Shown piece after piece: positions 24,873 through 34,350 of a DNA stretch of 45,074 bases (position 1 is the first letter of the stretch; every line of letters starts with the position of its first letter). The position numbers and the translations under genes were made by a program. The DNA is taken from the NCBI GenBank assembly GCA_022842285.1, contig JALHPV010000021.1:1-45074 (forward strand), read 5' to 3'. Source of the stretch: Kofleriaceae bacterium (GTDB lineage Bacteria > Myxococcota_A > Polyangia > Haliangiales > Haliangiaceae). The notes beneath the pieces were generated by a model. The model was given only the letters and a program-made list of their open reading frames with translations, was not told the origin of the DNA and ran no database searches.

Positions 24873-27260
24873 TCAACGCCGTCGGGAGCGCCGGCGCCCG
24901 AGTGCGAGCACGACACCGAACGCCAGGAGCAGGGCGGCGTCAGGGCGGGAGGTGCCACAGCAGCCTCCCGTGTCCTCGCCTTCAGGGGTCGGCGAGCCGA
25001 GCGGCGCATCGGGCATGTCCTCCAGATCCGCGTCGTCCGGGCCCGCGGCATCGCCGGCATCCACCATCGCGTCGCCGGGGGCATCGGGCGGTGCATCCGG
25101 GGTGATGGGAGCAATGACGGTCAGCGCGAGGGTGATGGAGACGGACTGCGGCGGGGTCTGCGCGTCCGTGGCGACGATGGTGATGGACGGATCGCTCTCC
25201 GTGGGCGGCGTCCCGGACAGCACCCCCGTGCCCGGGTCGATCGCGAGCCACGCGGGTGGGCTCTGCAGGCTCCAGGCGATCGGAGCCACCCCGCCCGTGG
25301 CCATCGCCGTCGCGGTGTACGGCATGCCCTGCGTTGCCTCGGGCAGCGCCGCCGTCGTGATGCGGAAGACGGCGCCCGACAGCACGGTCGCGTTCGGCGG
25401 CGTGACGCCGAGGGCGGTGTACACGATCATTCCGTCGTGCGTGATGCCGGTCGTCGGCCGGTACCGCACGAAGACCATACCGCCGCTGCTGCCGGGGAGC
25501 ATGGTCGTCGTCCCGTAGGGACCCGCCAGCGACGATGCGACCTCGAACGGCGCCGTCGTCGCGAGCATGATGTTGCCGGGGACATTGCCCGCCATCACGA
25601 GGTAGCTCTGCGTCGGCGACGTAGCGCCGAGGGCGGTGGTGAACGCGAACGGACCCGCCGTCGCGGTCACGAACGGCGCGCCGGTGACGGTGATCGCGAG
25701 CGTGTCGGTGTCGATTTGCGGTCCCCCCGCCCCCGTCGCGCCTTGATCGTTCGACGTCATGGTGAGGGTGACCGCTTGCCCTGTGGCGGGGGCGTTGAAG
25801 ACCAGGCCATCGAGCGTCGCGTTCACGTTGGCCTGCGCGCCCGTGATGGTGAGCGCGGCGGAGTTGTTGCCGGCCACGGAGGTGGCGCCGACGGCAACGA
25901 CCGTGAGCGTCCCGGCGGTGACACCGATCGCGACGCGGACCGGCGAGGCATCCGCGTCGATGTCGGCGACGCTGATCGCGTTGCCGTTGCCCGCCGAGAA
26001 CGGCAGCGTCATCCCGATCTGGACGGTCTGCGCGGCGGGCAGCGTGTTCACGGGCGCGTCGTTGGCTGCGCTCAGGGTGAAGGTGACGGTATCCAGATCG
26101 GTCAACGCGCCGCCGGCGCCGGTGTGGCCCTGATCGCTCGTCGCGATCGTGAGCGTCTGCACGCCCGAGAGGTTCGCCCCGGGTGCGTACACGAGCCCCT
26201 CGAGCGCCGCGTTCGTCGCGGCCAGCGTCGCAGTGAAGGCGACCGCACTCGTGCCATTCGCCCCACCGGTGATCGTGATGTCAGTGAGGGTGCCGAGCGT
26301 GATGGTGCCGGACGTGACGGTCAGCGCGACGGCGAGTGGCGACCCGAGGATGTCGCTATCACTCACGCGGATGCTGTTGCCATTCATGCTGGACAGCACG
26401 AAGGACGAGTCCTCCGCCCCCGTGAGCAGGGCCTGCTCGACGAGATTCACCGGGGGGTCGTTGACGAAGTTCGCGCTGCCGACGTGATCCAGGGGCAACC
26501 CCGCGAGGCTCGCGGGCGTCGTCCGGGGCACCAGCGCCGACTGCGCCGTCGACAGCGTGAAGGGTTGAGCCGTCCCGGTGAGCTCCGCCGCGACCCAGTC
26601 CGCCGCCGTCGAGCCCGTGGAGTCGCCGAAGCGCCCCACGTAGCCCGCGTCGTATGCGATGCGAACCATGCCCGCCCCCACGCCGCCCGCGCCATTCACG
26701 AACGTCTGGGCCCCATAGCTGATGTCGGCCGCCCCGGCGTCGAGGACGCCGATCGAATCGAGCACGGTCCAGCTCACGCCGTCGATCGTCCCGTTGTTGT
26801 CGCTGTCGGCGTCGTCCAGCAGCGTCGGCGGCGTCGGGCTCGTGATCAGCAGGAACGACACGGAGAGATTCTCGAGGTCGTTGCCCGTATCCGACGCGAA
26901 CCCGGCCGCGCCGGTGAATCCGGGCCCCGTGCCGACGATCAGCGTGGCGGCAGGCGCCACCGCATACGGATGCCCTTGCTGCGCGATCACGAGGTAGCCG
27001 TTCGCGGGCACGATCAACCCGCCCAGCGAGAACAGGTTCTGAACGTCACCGGCGCCGGTCCCGTCTCCCTCGAGCGCGACCAGGTACGTCCCGGCCGGTA
27101 TGGTGAGCGGCGCGCTGTCCGTGTTCCGCAGCTCGACGTACTCGTTCGGCACGTCGGTGCCCGGTGGATTGAACGCCACCTCGTTGATGAGCAGCGCCGC
27201 CTCCGCGCGCGCCGCTCCCAGCGCCACCAGCATCGTCGCCATCAGCATGCGGTTCCGCAT
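24873..27260 (-). CDS. Large secreted surface protein: lamin-tail-like and Ig-like domains, MYXO-CTERM-like anchor
   Basis: 795 residues. Signal peptide, then a lamin-tail-like (LTD) domain (about 22-150: 'ALLINEVAFNPPGTDVPNEYVELRN'), two long similar beta-rich repeats (about 270-390 and 395-510, both containing 'TATLAATNAALEGL' or 'TGAQANVNATLDGL' and 'SDQG.TGAGG') and a putative Ig domain near 620-710. The C-terminus has 'TGGCCG', a hydrophobic helix and an Arg cluster (GRRRSRRR), the layout of a MYXO-CTERM sorting signal; here two adjacent Cys occur. Likely exported, cleaved and anchored at the cell surface. Confidence 0.85.
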   Translation of the reverse strand: MRNRMLMATMLVALGAARAEAALLINEVAFNPPGTDVPNEYVELRNTDSAPLTIPAGTYLVALEGDGTGAGDVQNLFSLGGLIVPANGYLVIAQQGHPYAVAPAATLIVGTGPGFTGAAGFASDTGNDLENLSVSFLLITSPTPPTLLDDADSDNNGTIDGVSWTVLDSIGVLDAGAADISYGAQTFVNGAGGVGAGMVRIAYDAGYVGRFGDSTGSTAADWVAAELTGTAQPFTLSTAQSALVPRTTPASLAGLPLDHVGSANFVNDPPVNLVEQALLTGAEDSSFVLSSMNGNSIRVSDSDILGSPLAVALTVTSGTITLGTLTDITITGGANGTSAVAFTATLAATNAALEGLVYAPGANLSGVQTLTIATSDQGHTGAGGALTDLDTVTFTLSAANDAPVNTLPAAQTVQIGMTLPFSAGNGNAISVADIDADASPVRVAIGVTAGTLTVVAVGATSVAGNNSAALTITGAQANVNATLDGLVFNAPATGQAVTLTMTSNDQGATGAGGPQIDTDTLAITVTGAPFVTATAGPFAFTTALGATSPTQSYLVMAGNVPGNIMLATTAPFEVASSLAGPYGTTTMLPGSSGGMVFVRYRPTTGITHDGMIVYTALGVTPPNATVLSGAVFRITTAALPEATQGMPYTATAMATGGVAPIAWSLQSPPAWLAIDPGTGVLSGTPPTESDPSITIVATDAQTPPQSVSITLALTVIAPITPDAPPDAPGDAMVDAGDAAGPDDADLEDMPDAPLGSPTPEGEDTGGCCGTSRPDAALLLAFGVVLALGRRRSRRR

Positions 27261-27269
27261 GCGGCGAGG

Positions 27270-28841
27270 CTAACGCGCCTGGTCCCGCTCCGCGAGGATA
27301 CGCGTCGTCCACATCCGGGCCGTGCTCAACGTCGCATCCAGCTCGAGGGCCCGCGTGAATGCCACCAGCGCACGCTCCGGATCCTCGGCCTCGTAGTGAC
27401 ACAGCCCGATCTCCAGCGCGACGCTCGCCTGCGCTCCGTACCACTCCTGGGCGATCGTCAGGTATCGCAGCGCCTCGATCGGCCGCCGGATCGCGCGCAA
27501 GATCCTCCCGATCTCGAGCGGCAGGTTCTGCGGCCCCGGAAAGAAGTATCGCCACGCGTGATGCAGCGCCGTCCGCAGATCGCGTTGCTCGACCTCGTCC
27601 GCATCCGCCGCGAGGCCGCGCAGCCGCCGCGCGAACTGCCACACGAGCCCCGGATCGTGATTGCTCAAGCGCACGAGCGCGAGGAGGTGATCGAGCTCGG
27701 CCCGCCCCCCCATCTGCCGCTCCGCTTCGATCAACTCGAAGCACTCGCCGGGCCCGAACGTCAGCAGCTTGTCGTGAATCACGCCGAGCGTGTCCGCGAA
27801 CTGCTGCTTCGTCCCCCCGAGCACGCACGCCGCGGTCTTGAGCCGCAGGCTATGCCGCGCCGTCGCGGCGTAGTGCCCGCCCTGCTCGACGAACCACTGC
27901 CCGATGGCGTGGAAGTTCACCATCATCGAGAACGCGCCCGCGTGAAACTGCAGCCCGTCTGGCTCCGGCGTGTACAGCTCGTCCTCGCGCGTGAACCCCT
28001 TGTCGCTGCTCACCAGCAACATCTGCCCCTTCGACAGCTCGCGAAACCATCGCATCGCGCGTAGCCCGCCCGTCGGCACCAGCACCGTCACGTCATCCAG
28101 CCGTTGCCGATACCCCTCCACGATCCGCGTGATCACCGGATCCTCCCAGTGCCCCTTCTCCACGGGCGCCAGGTCCCACCCGAGCCGCAACTCCGCCATC
28201 GGGACGGTCTCGGGCGTGGCCGTCGACTCGTCTGGCGGCGGCATTCGCACCGTCACGCGTCGATCGAACAGCTCCCCCTTCTCGATCCGCACCAGATCCT
28301 GCCGAAAGGAATCGAACGCGTAGTTCGCCAGCACCACCACCGGATTGTTGAACCCCGTGATCACCCCGCCGTTCGCGAGCTCGATCCTCACGTCGCTATC
28401 GACGTCGAAGCTCCCGAAGTCCAGCACCCCGTCCGCCACCAGCGCCGCCAGCCGCGGGTGCCGCACCCACGCCTCGATGTTCGAGCGCGCGAAGTCCGTC
28501 ATCAGGTACCGGATGCGGATGCCCTGCAGCGACGACTGCTCCACGAGCTCGCGCAGGATCGTCACGAACTGGAACGCGAACCGCCCCACGCCTGCCGCGA
28601 GCTCCACGACGTACAGCACCTGCCCGCGATCGATCTGTCCTGCCCGCTCCGCGTCCTTCCAGTACGCGATCACCGTGTGCGCATACGCCTGCGCGATGAA
28701 CGGATTGCACGTCGAGTTCGACGGCATCTGCCCCGTGTGCCACGCGTTGGCCCCCGCCCCCTCGTAGTACCGGCGGTTGTAGTCCCACAGCAACGACTTC
28801 GAGAACCGCGAGCTCTGCTCCAGTACCTGCCCGAGCTCCAT
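27270..28841 (-). CDS. SAM-dependent methyltransferase-like protein with C-terminal TPR-like region
   Basis: 523 residues from ATG 28841. The N-terminal half has a Rossmann-type SAM site, 'VLYVVELAAGVGRFAFQF' with Gly-rich loop, and a following acidic turn 'YLMTDFARSN'; Phe/Tyr-rich sequence such as 'NPVVVLANYAFDSFRQD' resembles the MidA-like class (substrate-binding). From about 430 there are helical repeats like TPR ('ALRYLTIAQEWYGAQASVALEIGLCHYEAEDPERALVAFTRALELD'). Target is unknown; a protein substrate is plausible given TPR. A TAAATT lies 7 nt before the ATG, and the upstream-start reading is rejected. Confidence 0.75.
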   Translation of the reverse strand: MELGQVLEQSSRFSKSLLWDYNRRYYEGAGANAWHTGQMPSNSTCNPFIAQAYAHTVIAYWKDAERAGQIDRGQVLYVVELAAGVGRFAFQFVTILRELVEQSSLQGIRIRYLMTDFARSNIEAWVRHPRLAALVADGVLDFGSFDVDSDVRIELANGGVITGFNNPVVVLANYAFDSFRQDLVRIEKGELFDRRVTVRMPPPDESTATPETVPMAELRLGWDLAPVEKGHWEDPVITRIVEGYRQRLDDVTVLVPTGGLRAMRWFRELSKGQMLLVSSDKGFTREDELYTPEPDGLQFHAGAFSMMVNFHAIGQWFVEQGGHYAATARHSLRLKTAACVLGGTKQQFADTLGVIHDKLLTFGPGECFELIEAERQMGGRAELDHLLALVRLSNHDPGLVWQFARRLRGLAADADEVEQRDLRTALHHAWRYFFPGPQNLPLEIGRILRAIRRPIEALRYLTIAQEWYGAQASVALEIGLCHYEAEDPERALVAFTRALELDATLSTARMWTTRILAERDQAR

Positions 28842-28848
28842 CGCCCCG

Positions 28849-28854
28849 AATTTA
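28849..28854 (-). promoter_or_regulatory. -10-like TAAATT, 7 nt before the methyltransferase-like gene
   Basis: On the minus strand TAAATT ends 7 nt before ATG 28841. The same hexamer lies 8 nt before the outer-membrane gene at 17140. Confidence 0.35.
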
Positions 28855-29015
28855 GCCCGCAACCGAGGCGGGCCGCGGCGGACGCGCGCCACATGACCAC
28901 TCCAGCGACGAAAGACAGTCCCGAGCAGCGCTCGACGACCCAGGAGACCGGCAGAACATCCGCGCCGGAACCTAGTCAGCGACTACGGCCGTGGTCGTGA
29001 GCTACTACTCGAGGC

Positions 29016-29402
29016 ATGACGCTGGAGCAGCTCGCGGCGCTGGTCTACGGGGCTGCGACCGTCCTCGTGGTCGGATTTCAGGTGGCGCTCGCGCTGGGGG
29101 CGCCCTGGGGTGCGTACGCGATGGGCGGCAAGTTCCCGGGACGATGGCCCGCGCGGATGCGTGCCGCCGCGATCGTTCAAGCCGTGGTCCTGTCCGCACT
29201 CGCCGCCGTCGTCTGGTCCCGCGCCGGGGTCGCCGGCTCGGGGCTGACGACCCGCGCTCCCTGGTCGATCTGGGTGGTCGTCGCGATCTCCACGGTCGCT
29301 CTGGTGCTGAACCTCATCACCCCGAGCGCCGGCGAGCGGAAGCGCTGGGCTCCTGTCGCCCTCGCGATGCTCGCCTCGAGCCTCGTGGTGGCCCTCCGGT
29401 GA
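29016..29402 (+). CDS. Small integral membrane protein
   Basis: 128 residues with four hydrophobic segments (about 6-30, 48-68, 83-102, 110-126) separated by short polar loops; the first loop has 'APWGAYAMGGKFPGRWP'. No family recognised. GAGG lies just before ATG 29016. The gene is convergent with the next one, 18 bp apart. The 174 bp before it holds a possible 35-codon frame of low confidence. Confidence 0.72.
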   Translation: MTLEQLAALVYGAATVLVVGFQVALALGAPWGAYAMGGKFPGRWPARMRAAAIVQAVVLSALAAVVWSRAGVAGSGLTTRAPWSIWVVVAISTVALVLNLITPSAGERKRWAPVALAMLASSLVVALR

Positions 29403-29420
29403 TGAGCTCGTCGTTCGTTC

Positions 29421-29855
29421 CTACTTGAAGTCGTCGAGCGGCTGACCACGCTGCGCGTCGACGATCACCGCCGTGCCATCGGAGAAGGTGAAGGTGAGTC
29501 GATGACTCAGCAGCTTCTTCTGGTGGTCGGTGATCGTGGCGCCACCGAGCGGGAGCTCGAGTACGGGGGCGCTGAACCACAGACCATTGGAGATCGAGAC
29601 GAGGAGTCGCTGGTCGGTCTTGGCGATCACGCAGCTGCGACCCGGGAACTGGCTCGCCGTGCCGCCCGCATCTGCATGGCGCTGGGCCGCTTGCGCATCG
29701 AGCACCTTGCCCGCCGTCCGCGGCGCCACGACGGTCGCTATCGCACCGAGGCCGTAGGTTCCCTTCGGCTCGACGAGGAGCGCCGCCTGGACGCTCTCAC
29801 CGCCACGGAGGTACTCGGCCAGCTTCTTCTGTACGCGCTTGGTGATGTTCGCCAT
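29421..29855 (-). CDS. Hypothetical protein, possibly PH-like fold
   Basis: 144 residues, soluble, beginning with a basic helix (ITKRVQKKLAEYL), followed by a 'GGESVQAALLVEPKG' segment and a beta-rich stretch with 'CVIAKTDQRLLVSI', 'LELPLGGATI' and 'HRLTFTFSDGTAVIVDAQ' similar to bacterial PH domains, which are also seen in the divergent gene at 30020. No function known. A GGAAG lies about 10 nt before ATG 29855. The gap to the next gene (29856-30019) holds no further feature. Confidence 0.6.
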   Translation of the reverse strand: MANITKRVQKKLAEYLRGGESVQAALLVEPKGTYGLGAIATVVAPRTAGKVLDAQAAQRHADAGGTASQFPGRSCVIAKTDQRLLVSISNGLWFSAPVLELPLGGATITDHQKKLLSHRLTFTFSDGTAVIVDAQRGQPLDDFK

Positions 29856-30019
29856 GGTCGCTGCTTCCGTCGAACGAACGTACCTGTGTCGTCGCCGGGC
29901 GTGCCCCGCACAGGGATCTCACGTCCCGAGCAGCTTCCCGAGGCCCGTCCTGGACCCGTTGTCGGTGAGCGCGAGCGATCGCGGAACAAGCGCGCACCAC
30001 GGTGTGTTGCCATCGGGTC

Positions 30020-30775
30020 ATGGGACTCCACCTTCCGCAGGACCTTGCCGACAACCTCCGCCAGCGCATCCTCCAGTACGTGCGACTGGAAGGCACGGAG
30101 CAGATGCTCGCCTTCTACGACGACACCGCACTTGGCTCCGCGAAGGCGGGGGTGCTGTTCACGGACCACCGGATCGTCCTGTTCGACAAGAAGGACCTGA
30201 CCGTCGTGGCGCTCGCCGAGGCGACGGTCATCTCGCTCGTCCGCGACTCGTACAATCACTTGAAGCACGAGCTCACGGCCACCGCCGCAGGAGCTCAGAT
30301 CCGCAAGGACCTCTATCTCGCGCCTGCCCAGGCGGCGCAGGTCGATCAGGTCCTCGCATCCTACGTGCGACCAGGACTGACGATCACACCGTGCGGCAAG
30401 GTCGATACGACGCGCAAGGTCGCGGTCCGGAGCCGGGAGGGGTTCGTGTTCTCCACGACGCACACGATCGAGGGGCGCCCGATCGAGGAGTACCTCGGAG
30501 TTGTCTCGGGCGAGGTGGTCGCGGGCACCAACGTCGTCATCGATGTCGTCGCGTCGATCTCGGACGTGCTCGGCGGGCGCTCGGGGGCGTACGAATCGGA
30601 GCTGGCCTCGGCGCGCGAGGCGGCGTTCAAGCGGGCGGAGCACGCGGCGATCGAGCTCGGGGCCAACGCCATCGTGGGCATCGACGTCGACTACCTGGTC
30701 ATGGGGTCCAGCGGCACGATTCTGATGGTGAGCATCAACGGGACGGCCGTGCGGCTCGCCGACCGCGCGCCATAG
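30020..30775 (+). CDS. PH-like plus YbjQ-like (UPF0145) protein
   Basis: 251 residues from ATG 30020. The N-terminal half is PH-like ('AFYDDTALGSAKAGVLFTDHRIVLFDKKD'), the C-terminal half YbjQ/UPF0145-like: 'FSTTHTIEGRPIEEYLGVVSGEVVAGTN', a helix and 'ELGANAIVGIDVDY', the family's conserved pieces. UPF0145 proteins form pentamers with unknown activity and were once called heavy-metal-binding. Fusing them to a PH-like unit is a notable arrangement. It lies opposite another PH-like gene (29421-29855), suggesting a linked pair. Cytoplasmic. Confidence 0.75.
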   Translation: MGLHLPQDLADNLRQRILQYVRLEGTEQMLAFYDDTALGSAKAGVLFTDHRIVLFDKKDLTVVALAEATVISLVRDSYNHLKHELTATAAGAQIRKDLYLAPAQAAQVDQVLASYVRPGLTITPCGKVDTTRKVAVRSREGFVFSTTHTIEGRPIEEYLGVVSGEVVAGTNVVIDVVASISDVLGGRSGAYESELASAREAAFKRAEHAAIELGANAIVGIDVDYLVMGSSGTILMVSINGTAVRLADRAP

Positions 30776-30804
30776 TTCGGACTAGCTCGGTGTCGTACCT
30801 TTCG

Positions 30805-30859
30805 CTACGGGGACGGGCGTGCTGGGCACGGCAGTCCCCAGCAGACAGCCGTCCCGTAG
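30805..30859. other. Strong imperfect hairpin in an intergenic region
   Basis: CTACGGGGACGG (30805-30816) pairs with CCGTCCCGTAG (30849-30859) with a one-base bulge, and inside it TGCTGGG (30820-30826) pairs with CCCAGCA (30837-30843) around a 10-nt loop, so a 55-nt two-stage stem-loop can form. There is no U-run after it and no ORF. It lies between the YbjQ-like gene and the VCBS lipoprotein gene and could be a terminator-like structure, an RNA element or a regulator site. Confidence 0.5.
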
Positions 30860-30956
30860 ACAGGAGGCCCGGCAGTCAACCGCCGTGTTCCTGATGAGTT
30901 AGGGGTCGCCGTGGAGGTCGCGAGGACGGCCAGATTCGTGCTCCTGCACTCCCACG

Positions 30957-33077
30957 ATGAAGAGCATCCTGACGTGGGTCGCTGGCGTCGTACTCGCCCT
31001 GGGAGCGTGCGGCGGTAACAACGCCGATGGGGACGGCGATACTGACGTCGACGCGACGACCGACGTCGATGCGGCCACCGACGGCACGATCCCGGACGCG
31101 GGTGTCGACGGGGAGCCCGCCTGCGTCTTCCAGCCCACGGGAGAGTTCAATCCCCAGGTCGAGTGCGCGTGGAACGGGCCGGCCGCCGGGGCGCCCTACC
31201 CGACCCTCGACGATGTGGTGATGACGCCGATCGTCGTGAACCTGACGGATGACGACATCGACGGGGACGTCGACCTCGACGATATCCCCGACATCGCCTT
31301 CATCTCGTACAGCCTCCAGACGGACCCCGCGGTCTGCCCCGCCGGTACGACGTGCGGATGCTGCAACTCGAGCGGCGTGCTGCGCATCGTCTCGGGTCGG
31401 TGCGACCAGGGCACGTTGCCGCTCCACATCTCGGTCGGTGCCGCCGAGATCGAGGCCGCGACCGGGATCGCCGGGGTGTGGCTCGACAACTCGGGCGGAC
31501 TCGCGGCGGGCGATATCGACGCCGATGGCTCGGTCGATCTCGTCGCGACGGTGCGTGGAGGCGGAACGATCGCCTTCGAGCGTACCGGTGCGATCAAGTG
31601 GTTCCAGCCCGCCCACCCTGGCATGGGGAATCACCTCGCAGGGTCCCAGCCGGCGATCGCTGACCTGAATTCCGACGGCGCCCCGGAGGTCATCCAGGGT
31701 CGCGTCGTGTTGAACGGCGCCGATGGCAGCCTCGCGTGGATGGGCGCGACGGGCATCGGGACGAATGGCTTCATGGGGCCGGTGTCGGTCGTGTCGGATC
31801 TCGACCTCGACGGACAGCTCGAGCTCCTGGCCGGCGGTACGGCCTACCGGGCGAACGGTACGGAAGCCTGGTCGTATGACTTCCCGACCGAGATCTCGAG
31901 CGCCAACTGTCAGGCGCAGACCTTTCCGTGCGACGGCTTCACCGCGACGGGTAACTTCGACGCCGATCCGCAAGGCGAGGTGGTGATCGCGCGCGCCGGC
32001 GAGATCTACATCCTGAACCATGACGGCACGCCGCTCGTGCGGGACGGCGAGTCCGTCGTCATCCCCCTCCCCGTCGACGACTGCACCAAGAACGAAGGTG
32101 GTCCGCCGACGATCGCCGACTTCGACGGTGACGGAGAACCCGAGATCGGCATCGCGGGCGCGGACTACTACATCGTCGTCGACCTCGAGTGCCTCGCCGA
32201 CCCGCTGCCGGGCGGGTGCAGCGGCCCGGGCATCCGCTGGCAGGTCGCCAACGCGGACTGCAGCTCGCGCGTGACCGGATCGAGTGTCTTCGACTTCGAG
32301 GGCGACGGCCGGGCCGAGGTCGTGTACGCCGACGAGACTCACTTCCGCGTCTTCGACGGCGTCGACGGTACCGAGAAGCTCTCGGTTCCGAACCGTTCGC
32401 ACACGCGCCTCGAGATGCCGATCGTCGCCGACGTCGACAACGACGGCAACGCCGAGGTCGTCTACATCGAGAACGCGAGCGGCGGCGGCACGACCCAGGG
32501 GATCCGCGTCCTCGGAGATGCGACGGACTCGTGGGTCCGCACGCGTCGCATCTGGAACCAGCACAGCTATCACGTGACGAACGTCAGCGAGCTCGGCGCG
32601 ATTCCGTCGCCCGAGCCGCCCAACTGGCTCGCGACGACGCCCGCAACCGAGTCGGGAGTCATGAACAACTTCCGGCAGAACCTCCCCGACGCGGACGCGT
32701 TCGCGGCTCCCGATCTGACCATCGCACTCGCGATCGATGTCGACGACTGCGGCGCCGTCGCCACCGTCTGCAACGCGGGCGATCTGCTCGTCGGTCCCGG
32801 CGTCGCCGTTCACTTCTACGACACGAGCACGATGACAGAGGTCGCGTGTGACAACGGCCCCATCGTCACGCCGCAGACCCTCGCGCCCGGCAGCTGCGTG
32901 GACGTCACCTGCGTCTGGCCGATGCCCGTGCCGACCGGTACCGTGACCATCCGCGGGTGCGTCGACAACGCCGGCTACGCGTGCACGAGTGGCGCGAGCG
33001 GCGGCAACAACGAGTGTCTCGAAGCGAACAACCTCGCCGAGGCCTCCGGCATGTACGGCTGCACCGTCGTGCCCTGA
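30957..33077 (+). CDS. VCBS/FG-GAP-like repeat lipoprotein
   Basis: 706 residues. Lipoprotein signal ends in LGAC; a Gly/Asp/Thr-rich linker follows. The body has many calcium-binding-like repeats of FG-GAP/VCBS type, for example 'IDGDVDLDDIPDIAF', 'DIDADGSVDLVATVRGGG', 'DLNSDGAPEVIQG', 'DFDGDGEPEIGIAG', 'DFEGDGRAEVVYAD' and 'DVDNDGNAEVVYI', which would form a beta-propeller. The last about 150 residues are a Cys-rich C-terminal domain (CARDB-like by resemblance). Probably displayed at the cell surface; the ligand is unknown. Confidence 0.88.
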   Translation: MKSILTWVAGVVLALGACGGNNADGDGDTDVDATTDVDAATDGTIPDAGVDGEPACVFQPTGEFNPQVECAWNGPAAGAPYPTLDDVVMTPIVVNLTDDDIDGDVDLDDIPDIAFISYSLQTDPAVCPAGTTCGCCNSSGVLRIVSGRCDQGTLPLHISVGAAEIEAATGIAGVWLDNSGGLAAGDIDADGSVDLVATVRGGGTIAFERTGAIKWFQPAHPGMGNHLAGSQPAIADLNSDGAPEVIQGRVVLNGADGSLAWMGATGIGTNGFMGPVSVVSDLDLDGQLELLAGGTAYRANGTEAWSYDFPTEISSANCQAQTFPCDGFTATGNFDADPQGEVVIARAGEIYILNHDGTPLVRDGESVVIPLPVDDCTKNEGGPPTIADFDGDGEPEIGIAGADYYIVVDLECLADPLPGGCSGPGIRWQVANADCSSRVTGSSVFDFEGDGRAEVVYADETHFRVFDGVDGTEKLSVPNRSHTRLEMPIVADVDNDGNAEVVYIENASGGGTTQGIRVLGDATDSWVRTRRIWNQHSYHVTNVSELGAIPSPEPPNWLATTPATESGVMNNFRQNLPDADAFAAPDLTIALAIDVDDCGAVATVCNAGDLLVGPGVAVHFYDTSTMTEVACDNGPIVTPQTLAPGSCVDVTCVWPMPVPTGTVTIRGCVDNAGYACTSGASGGNNECLEANNLAEASGMYGCTVVP

Positions 33078-33106
33078 GACGGAGCGCATCGCGCTCGCCG
33101 AGCCCG

Positions 33107-33112
33107 TATAGT
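33107..33112 (+). promoter_or_regulatory. -10-like TATAGT, 10 nt before the 127-residue gene
   Basis: TATAGT (five of six bases match TATAAT) ends 10 nt before ATG 33123. No -35 was recognised. Confidence 0.35.
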
Positions 33113-33122
33113 CGGCGCCGCG

Positions 33123-33495
33123 ATGCTGATCATCTACGCGCTCGATACGCAGCGGTACGCGATCTGGCGCGAGGACACCCGGCCGCTCGAGCACCTGGCG
33201 AGCGAACAGGTGCAGGTGCAGGAGTACGCCGCGCTGAGCGATGCGATGGCCCGCGTGCTCGGCGAGACGTACGAAGGCGGCCTCAACCCCGCCGTGTTCG
33301 GCGACGAGATCGGCATGGGCATCAACGAGCCCGTCGTGCTCGATGCAGCGCGAGCCGGCGCAGAGCTCGCACGTGTCGCCGCGGAATCACTTCGAGGCGC
33401 GGGCGCGAGCGCATCGGTGATCGCGATCTATCAGCGGCTCGCCACGTTCTTCGAGAAGTGCGTGCTGAGACGCTGGACGCCCGTGTCCGTGCTCG

Positions 33496-33506
<11 letters not shown>
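33123..33506 (+). CDS. Hypothetical protein
   Basis: 127 residues, probably soluble and helical after a first strand ('MLIIYALDTQRYAIW'). A Gly turn follows ('GLNPAVFGDEIGMGINEPVVL'). No motif, signal or family recognised. The gene overlaps the 3' end of the convergent aguB gene by 11 bp. Confidence 0.6.

Positions 33507-34346
<840 letters not shown>

Positions 34347-34350
<4 letters not shown>

Noticed and set aside
25437-28064. An 875-codon plus-strand frame
   Set aside because: Antisense to the surface protein and the methyltransferase genes, both with recognisable domains; the frame is Arg-rich junk.
28893-29000. A 35-codon plus-strand frame before the small membrane protein gene
   Set aside because: No ribosome site, promoter or family support; low-complexity Thr/Ser/Pro composition.
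30876-33194. A 772-codon minus-strand frame
   Set aside because: Antisense shadow of the VCBS lipoprotein; the coding strand has a lipobox and calcium-binding-like repeats.
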